A stretch of DNA of 64,000 nucleotides from Siderastrea siderea (GCA_964030785.1 OZ034969.1:73178762-73242761); one strand, 5' to 3'. Positions 45,501 through 57,775 are shown, numbered from the stretch's first letter. Notes: generated by a model from the sequence alone, not told the origin. Numbers and translations are program-made.

Positions 45501-46761
45501 TTAAAAGACCTTTCAACCTTTGTTTTTGTTCCTTTTGTGAAACAACTACAGCTTTTCCAATTGGCGTATCCTGTGTCATATTCACACAGCCATTCCTCAA
45601 CACATAAGCAACATGATTTGCACTCTTAGCATGGGTATAAAAGGAGATTCTTTCTGAACCTGTCACTTCCCAATAGCAGTGGACTCCGTGCATCACAAAA
45701 TAATGTTCTGCCACTTACAACAGATTCGAAACAGGTTTGACACTTTAAACACCTTGCTCTGAATCCAGTGTCAGCCAGGGAAATTCATTGAGCCAGCTTG
45801 TTTGGAAAACTCTTCGGCATCATACCAGTATTCTTTATCCTCAAATGTTCACACTCTTGTGAGCACACTCAGAAGATTTGGTTTCAAACATCTCTTTGCT
45901 TAAGAGATCAGAGCACATTCTCAGAGGTGTAGTGGCCTGTCCTTCGTGGTCTTCGTGGGAGAACTGGGCTTGAAAGGTACAACGCAGTATAAAATGGCAA
46001 TCAAAACAGAGAAACGCAGAGGAACAAAACTCACCACGTGACCACAAGATGATCTTTATTGTATTTTAAAATGCTTCAGATTTGACTGGCAGAGGTAAAA
46101 ATGTAATGGCTTTCTTTTTTTTTTGCACAAACTAACTTGTTAGTCAAATGTTACGGCCCGCGGGATTCTTCGAAAAATAAAACGCTTGCCCAGTAATGTT
46201 TTCAACTTGTCCCGGGTCTCTGGGCTCGGTATTTGTCAGACCCTGGCTTAAAGGATTAGCTTCCATAGAAACTGTGGCGCTGTATCAGAAAGGGAGTGAC
46301 ACACTTTGATTTTACATAAACTGAGTTGAATTAAGGCAAATTGTCCACAGTAAAGAGATTCAAAAGCTGACATTTTAAGGGTTAGCCCCATGTTAGTCTA
46401 GCTTTTGGATTAACTCCTGAAAAGTACACTTGAACTTTATTGAATTATGCATTAATATTTGGCAATGAGACAAACATGACGGGAAACTTTGTTGATAAGC
46501 AGGCCATTGTCTTTCTTAGATGTTAATTTTGATTGAAATAATGCAATGCAAGTCAAATAATCAAAATCTTGACTTTTGGCGTTGTAGCATGATTCAAATT
46601 GGACAACCAGTGTGTATCAACTTTACTCAAGTTGATATGTTATAACATGACTCTCTATTTTGAATGCTTGTAGTAGGAAATTTAATCTGTTAACCAGAAA
46701 ATCATAAGGAATTGAAACGTGTAACTCGCGTTCGATGCTCGTGAATATTCATTTTTCAAAC

Positions 46762-46792
<31 letters not shown>

Positions 46793-48666
46793 ACGATGTT
46801 GCAGTTCATTTTGCTTCCGTTGAAAATTGAACTTATAAGTGATACAGATGCGCAGTTGAGTCAAAACTCAATCACTAGTTACCATAAAAATGAAGAAAGA
46901 ACGAGGAAAAAAAATCGAGAAAGGACAAAAGGGAAACTAAGCGATCACATGACTGAAAGAAAAAGGCGCCAAAACCGTGTTGCAGCGTTTCTTTGCAAAG
47001 CTGAATGGATCAATGAAACTGCTCCGAAGTGAACATCCAAGAATAATTTTTTGAAAAAGACTTCCAAATATTGGTTCTAAAATGTGGTACAGGTTTGACG
47101 TTTCCTGAAAAATTGTACTTGTATTCATCGTTCAAAGTGGATTAAAGCTACAGTATGTTTTCAGCATTGAAGATGGAGAGTGGAAACGAACACAAAACGT
47201 AGTGGTTACAGGTTCAGAGGCCGCGGACGTGTCAAAACAACAATGAATCAAACATTCAACTTATTTTGCATTACAATCTCTTTATTTGAACATTTGGAGC
47301 TGCTTGAACTCAGAGCTACATCAACTGCAGGTAAAACGATGTTATTTTGTGTAGTAAGCTTATGAAGCCGAAAAAATGTCGTCCTTTCTCATTCAGTTAA
47401 GCTTAATTATTTGCTTGATTTTGGTAGCGAACAACCGAAAATGTGCGACATGTGACACTTAATATTATTAAACGGTTCTCTTCAGTTTTACTGTGTTAAA
47501 TATTTTTGTATCATGTCTTGATATTTTGGTGTCAAAAATTTTCGATGTAAAACCTACCTTTTGTGAACATTTCTTGATAGTGCCACGGTGAAACAAATCA
47601 TAAACACAACGCTAGACTAGTTTGATCTACTTCTAACCCCAGCGGTTTGCTTGATGTTGTTTCAATTACCAGTTTTGTTGCCTGAAAAATTTCCTGCTCG
47701 GTCTTCGAAACCAGTATTTCTTTTCGCTTTGTCATTCCAACATTTAAAAGCTTCGTCGGCTTGTTTCCCCCCTGTTTGATAGCCATTCTTTGAGCAAGCG
47801 GGCGAACTTGGTGTGGAATTACGTCACGTCGTTCACGAAATTGATTGGTCAGTTCTCTTTCGCCTCATGTTCCAAATATGGTACTTGCAAAAATGAATAA
47901 TTACGAGCATCAGTCAAAACCACATATGCGAGTTACACGTTTCAAGTCCTTATAAGTTTCTGTGTTAACTTGATTATTGAAGACAAAGTCTGACTAGGTT
48001 AAATTGTGACTGGACGTCATGTACGAGTAAATGTTAAAATCAGTCTTACATTTCCAAGATTTGCTCGGGCAATGTCAGGTGACTGTCTGTTATTTGCAAC
48101 ACTGACAAGATTGCATAAAACACCCATGCATTTTATGCAAGAGGATTTTCTGATGATGTCTTTAGCAACTATTATATGGTATAATTATGTTGCTTATTTG
48201 CTCTCAGATGAACCATATACAAGTTACGTATACTAAGAAAAACGTGGTACATGGCTTAGTTTAATAAAACCTGAAATTAAGTTACCGGTGTTTTTTGCAG
48301 CTGGGCCCAGACCTTTAGAAGGGACATTTTTCTGACAAAAAAGTCACTTCTAAGGTTCAGAAATTTCTCATCCTGAGCCAGTGACATAGGCCTAGCAATC
48401 TCGCATTTATATTTCAAAGACCAGACCTTGGTTGCCAAGAAACAACACAGCATGTCATCATACATGCTTGAGGGTCCTGGGCGCAAGATTCTACGATAAT
48501 TGTTAAAAATACAAATGAAAGGGAAGCCCCAGTTTGAACAAACAAGTTCATTCTTACGTTGCAAAACTGTTCCCATCGGGAATCACTGAAAACAAATGAA
48601 AGTATTTCTAGTTTGTTACACTGGAGGTCGCTTTAAGAAGCGTGATGATCTGAACTGATCTAAACA

Positions 48667-48723
<57 letters not shown>

Positions 48724-51700
48724 GAGTTAAGCCACATCAAGTACATGTACAGTCAGCATGAATGTTATCAGTTCTAAGCAATCGCAAGCCTCATAAAGGT
48801 TGACCATATTCCATTGTAACATGTGTATGGTTAAAGCAAACATGGCACCTTCTTCGGCTGTTTTTTGGCACCTTTTGTGTTTATCAGATCCTCATCAAAC
48901 CTCCAATCTTTTTCTTTGACTTTTGCACTATCTAACTAGCTAACAATGGTGCAGTTTTTCACCTCTGTTGGAATTTGGCAGTGCATTGTAATTGTGCTGC
49001 TCAAGAGACTTCATGCCTGAGGTAGGTCTTTCCATTTCTGTATGAATTTGCACATTATTAAATTTTAATTATTCATACTTTAAATTTATCATGTATTTTA
49101 TGTCATAGTTGCTTATCTTCAAAGTCTGTTGATTTTTCAACCAGGACTGACCAAGCTCAAAATACAAATTTTCCTTTTAGATTTTTCTCACAGATCTTAT
49201 GGCAAATTGATTTTAATTTTGATGTTTTTTCTTCTTCTCATCACTGATCTGCTTGACAGTGTATTAAAAATGTTTGCTAACCAGGAAAGATTAGATGTCA
49301 ATTACTTCTGGAAGGTCACAAACAAGGATAACCAGAAATGACACTATTATTTTATTATCTGTTAACTTTTATAATATCTTTTAGAGAAAAGAAATTGACA
49401 AGTGTGGATTTACGAAGACTAACTGTAATTTCATGCATGTTAGTGGAGAAAGCCTAGCAAAAGACCCAAAAATTATACCCAAACATCTGAAACTGTTGTT
49501 TGTCTGTACACCCTTAGGTACAGAGAAACCTGGATTTGCTTAGTAACAATGGAGTTTGGCAGGACTAGCGTCTGAAGCCTCCTGGTTGTTTGAAAGCTGG
49601 TTAACACTAATCCAAGATTAAAACTGTTACTCCCGGAGAAAAGTTTTTCTAGTGTTGTAGGGTGCTTCTAACTTTCAAATCACTTACGCCCACCTAAATC
49701 CTAAAGTGTGACCATTCAAATGAAAGCTACTGAGCATTTCATTCCCGTGGTGCTGTTTATTATTTATTTATTTATCATGCTGTACAAAGTGGTCAGTGGA
49801 TTAAATCCTAAATTATGACTGTGGTACTGTTTATTGTCCTTAAGTGTGATCATTCAAATAAAAACTATTTATACTGGTAGGTGCTTTTCTTTAGTGCCGT
49901 TTGTTGTCACTATTTTTCTACCTGAATTTTAAAATGGTAACCAATGTTTTTTTCTCTCCTTTGTTTTATTTTCAAATGTTAAGCACATAGAGTTAACCTG
50001 CTGTTGAAGACCAGGCACTAATGTTTGCTTAAATTAGTTTATATCATCAGAGTAGATCACTTATAGGAAATAAAAGCAAACATTCATTTGAATAAATATA
50101 ATTTCTTGCCCTGCCTGCTCTGTCTTTGATCTTTCCATGTTGTTTTACTTTTGAGCTTGGTACAGTTTGTAAGTTAAGTTATCCTGGGTGAAATGTCATC
50201 TGCTCTAAGTTCAAGGTTAAAATTAGCCTCACTGTGGGATTTAGCGTCTGCTGATTAACTTCAATGTAAGGTTTGTACTTGCTTTTGAAACAGGGAAACC
50301 AAAGCCAGGGGAGAATTGTTGACTCTCTCATAAGAATCCAGCCTTGGGATTTCAGTTGGTCACCCACTTCCCCCCTCCCCCTTCCCCCCCCTTACCCTGA
50401 AAGATCCTTTGTCAGATATTCAAAAAATAGCTTATAGTTACCTGTAAATCCATATTTATGCAGTCAAACCTCCCTGACCAACTATTACTCACAAGCATCC
50501 CCCTCTCTTAAGTGATACTGAGTTTCTTTCCTTCAGCCAAATCACTAAAGATAATTGAATTGCTATTACTGTCATAGATGATTAATTAATTTTACCTTCG
50601 AAACAGACAGTTAATTGACAGTGTGGTTCTATTTTTATTTTAGAACAGAATGATCATGTCGATCATCCACGTGCCTATGGGAGCTACAATGTGAGCCCTG
50701 TACCAAGACAGCTTGATACAAGCACAATGTACAGAATGAACTGCTCAACCAGGGGAATTGCTGTCATAATCAACAACAAGGTTTTTCTTGAATCATCCGG
50801 GCAACATTTGTCACCACGCAAGGGTACAGATGTTGACCGTGATGCCCTGAAGAAGCTCTTCAAAAACCTGCAGTTTAAAGTGGAAGTTTATAACAACCAG
50901 ACCAAAGCCGAAATACGACGGATAGCAGTGGAGAAGGCAACTTTAAACCATTCTGTTTATGATGCCTTCATATTTGCTATACTGACGCATGGTGAAGAAG
51001 GTTTGGTTTATGGAATTGATGGCACCATTTCCATCAAGGATCTAATCTCCAGGTTCAAATACAGCAAGTCTCTGGCTGGCAAGCCAAAGATCTTCTTTTT
51101 CCAGGCTTGTCAAGGTATGAAAAATAAATAAGTTATTGAAGGGGTATTCAGGGTTTTCATGAAGGGCAATTTGTTCTGATTGTTCTGATAGGTGGACAAA
51201 AGATACTCAAAGCAGCCAGACAAATATATTCATAACCAGTCAATTGCATGGCAACCTACATCTGAAAATAAACTGTGATACTTTGCTAAAATGCCATTAT
51301 GTCGTAATTGCTGGGCAGTGAGTCCCAGCCTCCCATCATTACTCATTAAAAAAATGTAATGAAAAATTTGTTCTCATCTTGTAGTAAGATGCTTTTGCAA
51401 AAAGTGCTTTGGGTTACATCAGCAAAAACCTGACCGTGTGTTTTTTTTGACTTAGTAGCTAAGGAATGTTAAGCACACATAGTAGGACATGGTCTCACCC
51501 ACTCAGCTGGCATTCTATCCACCATTCATCTTATGAACCAATTATGCAAAATAATTGAAGGGCTGAGAGCATAACCATCTTATGTTGAATTTTAGGCCGT
51601 TTTTTCATTTTGCTCAAAACTGCCTGACCTTCCCTTCATTCATAGAACATTGCCCAGATAAATTTTTCACTGATTTTCGCTTCGTTTTTGAGAAAAACGA

Positions 51701-53576
51701 GGCCAAAAAGTCAAGTCGGTGTACAGCTGCCCGTTCTGAGATGTGGATGTCGAAACATTGGGTATTTTAAGGGGCGAACGATGAGAACAACGAAGGGACA
51801 ACAATCTGGTCGCAAATTACCGGTTAATTTTAGCGGTGTTGTATTTAAATATTCATGCCACCTTCTCATGTATTTGTGTCATGCACCGATGGAGTTTACG
51901 CGCGAATGTGGTAATTTTGTAAGATGCACTGCATGCTACGCTTCGTGTTGCAGAATTCGCGAAACTTCTTAAGTTTTTCAGTGGATTCTGAACAGCAGTT
52001 TGTTCTTCAAACAAGTTTAACAACAATAATAAATGAACAAAAGAAGAGAATTTAATAAAAAGAGAAAATAAAAAGTGGCTCAAGACAGATTAGAACCAGC
52101 GACTATCAGGAGTGTATAGCCACCGCATTGACTGACTGAGCTAGCTCGACATTTTTCGGAACTCAAGAAGAGTTTTAGTTTATATAGTTAAAATACACTG
52201 CATACCTCGTTTCCTGTTGGGGAAGTCGTCCAACTTCTAAAGATCTTCAGTGGATTTTGAACAGTGGTTTTTTTTAAAACAAGATTGACAGCAGCAGATA
52301 TGGTAGGAATCAGCTTAGTTGCGATGGCGATTGAAACGTATGTTTAAAGCATGGTCGATTCTCGGTATTCTCTTCAATTTTTTTTTTCGCCGCTCTGCCG
52401 CGATATGAAGTTTGTATCGCGCGGCATATGCATGTGACACCGCTTTATTTCCTGTCATATAGGACAGGAAAGGGCTTATTTGTGAGGAAACTGAGCTGCT
52501 CAACAAACGTTTATACGCAAAGATCAATGATTTCATTAGATAATCACTCGAAAAGCAGCTTTCTTGCCGCTTCGTTGCGTTCATTTCATTGTTTACAGAA
52601 ATAAAGAACTCTGGTTTCTTTCATTTCTGTTGTTTTACAAACCACGCCGACTTGACTTTTTGGCCTCGTTTTTCTCGAAAACGAAGCGAAAATCTGTGAA
52701 AAAATTATCTGGGCAATGTTCTATGAATGAAGGGTAGGTCACATGCAAAAATTCAGGCAGTTTTGAGAAAAATGAAAAAACGGCCTAAAATTCGACATAA
52801 GACGGTTATGCTCTCAGCCCTTCAATTGGTTCCAATTTTAACCTTTTAACTTGACTCAGGACTTCAACTGAACAAATCTGCAAATTTTCCATTTGGGACA
52901 ATCAAAAAAAGAACAGGAATGTAATCCTTGTTAAATTGGTTCTTTACAATTTCTTTCACTGACACATTTATTAGTTTGAAAGTTGTTGGTCAGTACTTCG
53001 TGCAATATACATGAAATAATATTATTAATTATTTTTGTAATAAAAAATAGTAATGAAAGTACTTCTTTCAACATTCACCTCAACTAGCACTTTGCGTTGA
53101 TTAACAAACTGTTGTCTGAAAAATAATATTCTAGTTAAATTGAGGTTAATTAAACACGTTTTTTGTAATTTCAAAATCAAGGTCAGGAGTTCATGGATGG
53201 AATGGACGTCCCTGATGCGCCTCAGCAGATAGAAACAAAAGTGTCTGTCCCAGTTGAGGCTGACTTCCTGTATGCTTACTCAACTGTTCCAGGGTACTAC
53301 TCCTGGCGAAACAATACTGATGGATCCTGGTTTATACAGTGTGTCACAAAGGTATTTGACAAGAATGCCCGTCATATGGATATCCTCCAAATGCTAACCA
53401 GAGTCAATGCTGTGGTATCCACTTTGAAGTCACGGAACCAAGTTGCTTGTAACAAGAGGCAGGTGACTTGTACAGTGTCAATGCTGACAAAGGATCTGTA
53501 TTTCTTCCCTGAAAAAGTCACAGATCAGAATGGAGAGACACAGGACACTGCCAGTTCAAGATGTAAAGTGTTTTGA
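42288..53576 (+). CDS. CARD caspase, cassette 1 isoform or gene
   Basis: Exons 42288-42564, 43660-43728, 50644-51114 and 53182-53576 join through phase-1 GT-AG introns into 403 residues. It is a cysteine protease of cell death: an N-terminal CARD (about 5-92) for adaptor binding, a short linker, p20 and p10. Visible active-site elements: RKGTDVD (R174), catalytic H231 in THGEEG, catalytic C271 in QACQG, and p10 YSWRN with SWFIQ. The p10 resembles executioner caspases 3/7 (VEADFLYAYST, GYYSWRN). A CARD joined to an executioner-like protease domain is known in cnidarians. Asp residues between p20 and p10 (DGMD, DVPD) offer processing sites. The CARD and linker exons may also serve cassette 2. 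Confidence 0.85.
42565..43659 (+). other. Caspase intron 1
   Basis: Intron with a poly-A run near 43543; nothing else recognised. The acceptor is poly-T followed by AATCAG. Confidence 0.55.
43660..43728 (+). CDS. Caspase exon 2: linker
   Basis: A 69-base phase 1-1 exon between a polypyrimidine-AATCAG acceptor and a CAG-GTACTT donor, encoding a Ser/Pro/Gly-rich linker (RASEGIDGPSEKNPIPA). It is supported by open phase and splice sites only, and skipping it would keep the frame. Confidence 0.65.
43845..43872. repeat. (GTT)n microsatellite
   Basis: GTT repeat followed by GTGTGTGT in the caspase intron. Confidence 0.9.
44250..44326. mobile_element. 77-bp insertion with 12-bp target duplication
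   Basis: AAAGCTAAATTA occurs on both sides (44238-44249 and 44327-44338) but only once at the matching place in the LINE copy near 56898. The insert ends in a hairpin of AAATAAAGACACATG and CGTGTGTCTTTATTT. Confidence 0.6.
44347..45274. mobile_element. TTAA-flanked piggyBac-like MITE
   Basis: The ends are inverted repeats beginning CCCATTA (44347 and, inverted, 45274), about 16 bases with three mismatches. TTAA flanks both sides (44343-44346 and 45275-45278). The related LINE copy near 56910 shows the empty site as TGTTTAAACAA with one TTAA. TTAA targets and CCC ends are the signature of piggyBac. At 928 bp without a transposase it is non-autonomous. Confidence 0.8.
45441..46703 (+). other. 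Caspase intron 2, middle part
   Basis: Long intronic stretch without recognised genes. The open frame 45714-45295 is mostly unrelated sequence fused by chance to the LINE end. Confidence 0.4.
46704..47953. mobile_element. 1.25-kb terminal inverted-repeat element
   Basis: The left end (ATAAGGAATTGAAACGTGTA, 46704 on) and right end (its complement with small changes, ending 47953) form inverted repeats of about 85 bases. TA bases at the edges could be a duplication, but the palindromic ends leave this uncertain. Inside are open frames of 78 (plus) and 62 (minus) codons, neither matching a transposase. Confidence 0.7.
48670..48720. repeat. (TTA)n microsatellite
   Basis: About 17 uninterrupted TTA units. 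Similar tracts in this window are LINE 3' tails, but no LINE end is seen here. Confidence 0.95.
48721..50643 (+). other. Caspase intron 2, last part
   Basis: No recognised feature except a C-rich run near 50371-50392. The acceptor TTTTTATTTTAG precedes exon 3. Confidence 0.5.
50644..51114 (+). CDS. Caspase exon 3 (cassette 1 p20)
   Basis: Phase 1 start after ATTTTAG, phase 1 end at TGTCAAG before GTATGA. It encodes the large subunit from YRMNCSTRGIAVIINN through ILTHGEEG (catalytic His) to FFFQACQG (catalytic Cys). All catalytic residues are present. Confidence 0.95.
51553..52827. mobile_element. 1.28-kb terminal inverted-repeat element in caspase intron 3
   Basis: About 170 bases at each end are inverted copies, beginning AATTGAAGGGCTGAGAGCAT at 51553 and ending with its complement at 52827. 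AACCAATT-like sequence lies outside both ends. No transposase is seen. It carries a tRNA-like SINE head inside. Confidence 0.75.
52078..52152 (-). mobile_element. tRNA-like SINE head
   Basis: On the minus strand GCTAGCTCAGTCAG (A-box) and GGTTCTAATC (B-box) are spaced as in tRNA genes, but no full cloverleaf is evident. Confidence 0.5.
53182..53576 (+). CDS. Caspase exon 4 (cassette 1 p10 and stop)
   Basis: Phase 1 start after AAATCAAG. It encodes the inter-subunit segment with DGMD and DVPD, then VPVEADFLYAYSTVPGYYSW, WFIQCVTKVF and a tail ending KVF-TGA. YSWRN supplies substrate-pocket residues. Confidence 0.95.
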
Positions 53577-54082
53577 ACTAGTAACAGGCTAGAAAAAACT
53601 TTTGTGGTGTTAGATTTGCCATGTTTGAAAATGTATCTAGCTGTAATTAAGGGTCAAAGGAGACTGCTAGTCAGTGAGATCTCACACATTCTTTCTCTTG
53701 TTTGATTTGTAGTCTTGTTTACTCTTATTTATTTCCTAAAAAGATACTGACACTCTACTTGTTAGTAGATAGGTAATGCTTGTTGACATTTGAATTTTTC
53801 ATTTGAAAAGAACCTTCGATTGTCAAAGTTTTTGTGGATTTGATCTGTAAATTGTTGAGCAAAGCTCCAGTAATTATTATCAAGACTGTTTTATACTTTC
53901 CTCTTTTTATTCTCTGTGGGAGGATTTGGCTGTAAATTAGGACTTTTTTGTTGAGATGGCTTGGTCTTTTACAAAAAAAATAATTATAATGGATTTAAAA
54001 TGCACTTTTATGGGAATTAATGGATTTTATGGGGATTAATGGATTTAAAATTTACTTTTATGGGAATTAAATTGGTGAAGAA
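53577..54082 (+). other. 3' UTR or flank of cassette 1
   Basis: AT-rich; a short GGGAATTAATGGATTT-type repeat lies around 54010-54070. No clear poly-A signal can be assigned. Confidence 0.4.
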
Positions 54083-54204
54083 GAAATTATGAATATATGA
54101 AACTCATATATTTGAACTGCGGAATGAAGAAATAAATGTAAAGAAGATCCTCGCAGTTATTAACGCAACTTATGCAGTTGCGAAAAGAAAGCCTGAAAAA
54201 ATCA

Positions 54205-54275
54205 GGCTTGCCGGGATTCGAACCCTGACCTCTGCGATACCGGTGCAGCGCTCTAACCAATTGAGCTAACAAGCC
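54205..54275 (-). tRNA. tRNA-Thr(GGU)-like gene, repeat copy
   Basis: Mirror copy of 54620-54690 on the opposite strand, identical as far as I can see. Confidence 0.5.
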
Positions 54276-54619
54276 AACTGGGAGCTGGTCTTTAAATTGG
54301 TTCGTAATATACCCGGAAAAGATGAAGATGAAATTATGAATATATGAAACTCATATATTTGAACTGCGGAATGAAGAAATAAATGTAAAGAAGATCCTCG
54401 CAGTTATTAACGCAACTTATGCAGTTGCGAAAAGAAAGCCTGAAAAAAAAATCAGGCTTTCTTTTCGCAACTGCATAAGTTGCGTTAATAACTGCGAGGA
54501 TCTTCTTTACATTTATTTCTTCATTCCGCAGTTCAAATATATGAGTTTCATATATTCATAATTTCATCTTCATCTTTTCCGGGTATATTACGAACCAATT
54601 TAAAGACCAGCTCCCAGTT

Positions 54620-54690
54620 GGCTTGTTAGCTCAATTGGTTAGAGCGCTGCACCGGTATCGCAGAGGTCAGGGTTCGAATCCCGGCAAGCC
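54620..54690 (+). tRNA. tRNA-Thr(GGU)-like gene, repeat copy
   Basis: 71 bases with acceptor stem GGCUUGU/GCAAGCC, D arm GCUC/GAGC, an anticodon stem with one mismatch and the T loop UUCGAAU. The loop CCGGUAU would give anticodon GGU (Thr), but position 33 is C instead of U and the T stem is short, so a functional tRNA is doubtful. The A box (TTAGCTCAATTGG) and B box (GGTTCGAATCC) are intact and TTTTTT follows within four bases, so Pol III transcription is plausible. Confidence 0.55.
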
Positions 54691-54866
54691 TGATTTTTTC
54701 AGGCTTTCTTTTCGCAACTGCATAAGTTGCGTTAATAACTGCGAGGATCTTCTTTACATTTATTTCTTCATTCCGCAGTTCAAATATATGAGTTTCATAT
54801 ATTCATAATTTCATCTTCATCTTTTCCGGGTATATTACGAACCAATTTAAAGACCAGCTCCCAGTT

Positions 54867-54937
54867 GGCTTGTTAGCTCAATTGGTTAGAGCACTGCACC
54901 GGTATCGCAGAGGTCAGGGTTCGAATCCCGGCAAGCC
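54867..54937 (+). tRNA. tRNA-Thr(GGU)-like gene, third copy
   Basis: Same sequence as 54620-54690 with one change in the D-arm region (GAGCACTGC for GAGCGCTGC). Also followed by TTTTTT. Confidence 0.55.
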
Positions 54938-55019
54938 TGATTTTTTCAGGCTTTCTTTTCGCAACTGCATAAGTTGCGTTAATAACTGCGAGGATCTTCT
55001 TTACATTTATTACATTTAT

Positions 55020-56746
55020 TTTTAAATTGGTGAAGTTAAAAAAAAAAAGGGTAAATAAAAAGGTAAATAAATTTTGTATTTTTTTATGTTGCATGGCAAC
55101 TAAAGTGAGATTTGGTGGGTTAGATCACTGGCCACAGTAGACCTTGCTTTCTCAAAAACTTGAGAGAAACATAGAATGGTAAGGTTTTCTTGTGGAGGTA
55201 GTCATTGCTGAATTACTCAATAACAGTATTTAAGGAAATAAAGTTCTGTTTGAGTTAATTAGGGAATTGAGGCTCGATTGTTTTGGCTGCCAAGTCAAGG
55301 AGGACATGGTCAAAAAGCAGGCAGTGTGAGTGTACTGTAACATTTTGTCCACAGAACAAATCTTATTTTCGACATGTTTTGATAAGAAATGAATTACTAT
55401 TGACTCACTATTATCGGCTCCATTATGGTTGTAAAACATCAAAGGTTTTGTCTGCAATTACTTTTTTCTGTTTTTGATCACAAACACATTATTTATTTAT
55501 TTTGATTTTGATTGGATAATAGAATTAACCAGTGTCACTTTTACATATTAAGTTGCCATTTTGGAGTGCTTATATTTTTCTGTTTTGTTGTTATTTGTAT
55601 AAAATGTAGAGTTTATATTTTATATTTATTTATTAAAATACCAATATTTCTATGAAAGCTTCCATTACTTCATTACATTCAGTGTGGTGACAAGTAAATT
55701 TTATTTACTATACATCAACACTGGCACATAAGCCACACTTGTAGAAATGATGCACCCTGAGTGAAAAAGCTGAAAACAGTTGACAGAAGTAAAATCAAAC
55801 TTGGATTCTTGACAAATTTTAACATGCTTTGTTTCTTTGAATGCGATCTCTCATGATGGGGAGAAAAAGTTATTATAGTCTTGCGTGTACTTCAGTTCTT
55901 TGATAGCAAGAACATCTTGTCTACTTACTTGGGAAGGTGAATATTTAGAACCATTTTAGTTTACTGGTATTTTGTCATTAAAGTCAGTTTTTAGTGAAGT
56001 ATTCCAAGGTAGCAAAGAGCACAAATTCTCAAAGCTTTTGTTGAAAGGGGAAGAGCTGAGCCTAAAAAGTCACCAAGTGTTTTTCACAGGAAACTGTAAT
56101 CAATGATTAGACATTTTTATTGCACCCCCAAGCTTGATTGAATATTTTGGGTAAAAAGTGTGGCTCATGAGCCAGTTTTTATATCGCTGGCCTTTTATTG
56201 TGGCTTTCATGCACTTTGATATGGGCTAAAAGCCTGCTGTGCTGGCAACTGGGATTATTTTTGGGTTGCTGGATCATGACTTTTCCAGATTTAGGTTAAT
56301 AAAAACTTATATTGACATCAATGGAGCCAAGTTGCTCAGTCTCTTCTTTAACAAGAGCTTTGTCTCCTCTTTAAAAAACTTCTTCACCTATTAGCTCCTC
56401 CTCCTTTGACAAAGCCTCAATTGTAATCATCACACAGCATGCAGTGGTCATCCCTATCTCGTCTAATTGAACTTGGAGATCAAAGAATGTAAAATGCAAA
56501 ACTTTGAAGGCAGTCATTCTTTAGGCTAGTTACAATATCAGTTTAGGCAACAGACTGTAGTGACTTACCCCACTGCCTTGTATTTTCCTGGGGTTTAGAA
56601 ATGATGCAAAACCTAGCCTAGCTCTCTATTGGAAAAAAAAAGGATCAGAGAAAAAACAGGTCCCCCCTCAATACACCCTCTATACCCCTTTGCACCCTAT
56701 ACCCCACTAAGGAGCTTGTTCATTGGCTAGAAAAACTGAGCAACAA
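55020..56746 (+). other. Between caspase cassettes, no exon recognised
   Basis: AT-rich sequence. I looked for a CARD or other start exon for cassette 2 and found none. Confidence 0.45.
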
Positions 56747-56767
56747 AATAATAATAATAATAATAAT

Positions 56768-56824
<57 letters not shown>

Positions 56825-57010
56825 CAGTAATTAGAACTTGTATGCTGCCTATTCAGACCTGCTCTAGGTGCTTCACAAAAGGTTAGGAATAAATTATAAA
56901 GCTAAATTAATGTTTAAACAAAAACTAACCTTACTAAGAATGACAATTATGCTTTTTAAAAAAAGATAGGTCTTAAGTTTAGATTTAAAAGTACTCAAAT
57001 TGTCACATAT
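56747..57010 (-). mobile_element. LINE 3' end with (ATA)n tail
   Basis: On the minus strand it has the 3' UTR of the LINE at 44155-45440 (GAAGCACCTAGAGCAGG, then the tail), ending in an (ATA)n microsatellite at 56747-56822. It is truncated at about 57010. It preserves the uninterrupted target sites of both insertions in the other copy. Confidence 0.75.
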
Positions 57011-57329
57011 TGCCATTTTACTTTTGCAAACCTTAAACAATGTGCAAGAAAAAGGATAAAAACCCTCTTAAAAAGAAGGCTGTTGGGGTATACCAAATAA
57101 TTAAGCTTTTTTGATATTGTTTGACAGCTCTTTCTGAGAGTTCTGCCCATGCCCTCTCTTAGCTTACTTCTTTTGCATTGTGATTATTTCTCCTACTGGT
57201 ATGAAGCCACACAATCTGGTGACAGGGAAACATTTTTTTTAATCTGCCATTTAGAAGCTTAACTAAATAATAGACAAGAAACTTTGCTCCAAATTTTCCC
57301 TTCGTTATAGAAAGTAGACAAAATTCCCG

Positions 57330-57440
57330 GAGAGGAGTTGCAGTACTGCTAGCTGCTTTGTGCTTCACAATGTGGAGTTAAATGCAGACCACATGGGCAG
57401 CCTTGCTGTCCATCTGAGTGTGAAACTATGTTTACCTTAA
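57330..57440. mobile_element. Degenerate SINE body
   Basis: GCTTTGTGCTTCACAATGTGG, CACATGGGCAGCC and GTGTGAAACT loosely match the body of the SINE at 27345-27545. Confidence 0.3.
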
Positions 57441-57775
57441 CTCTTCTGGGAATAAAATTAATGTGGTAATTCTGAGAAAGTGATGGTAGTCAACATATGT
57501 CTTGGCTATTAAACTTGTACTTTTGTTCATTGAAGCTCTGTCTTAAACACAAAACTTCACTGACAGGTTTTTTCGTACTAAGTAGAAAATTGATTTGTTC
57601 TTTAAGTGTTAAAACAAGTGAGGTTTATGAAAGAGAAAGGTAGTAAATAATGATCTTGCTTACAATGAGGCACTATGAAGCCCAATGGTTGGAGCATCTG
57701 ACTGGTGTGCATCATAGGTTTGTCTGCCATTGGGGGCTCAAATTGTTTTTGTGGTAGTCTTGTGCTCATGACATA

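Larger units (their letters stand above)
54083..54812. repeat. 361-bp-arm palindrome
   Basis: 54083-54443 and 54452-54812 are inverted copies that appear almost identical, separated by eight A residues. Each arm holds one tRNA-like gene plus a segment that itself forms a hairpin (CGCAACTTATGCAGTTGCG). The right arm is followed by a further direct copy, at 247-bp spacing, to about 55010. Confidence 0.9.

Noticed and set aside
45295..45714. 139-codon minus-strand frame as a gene
   Set aside because: Only the last ~48 codons resemble LINE ORF2; the rest is chance read-through across a truncation point.
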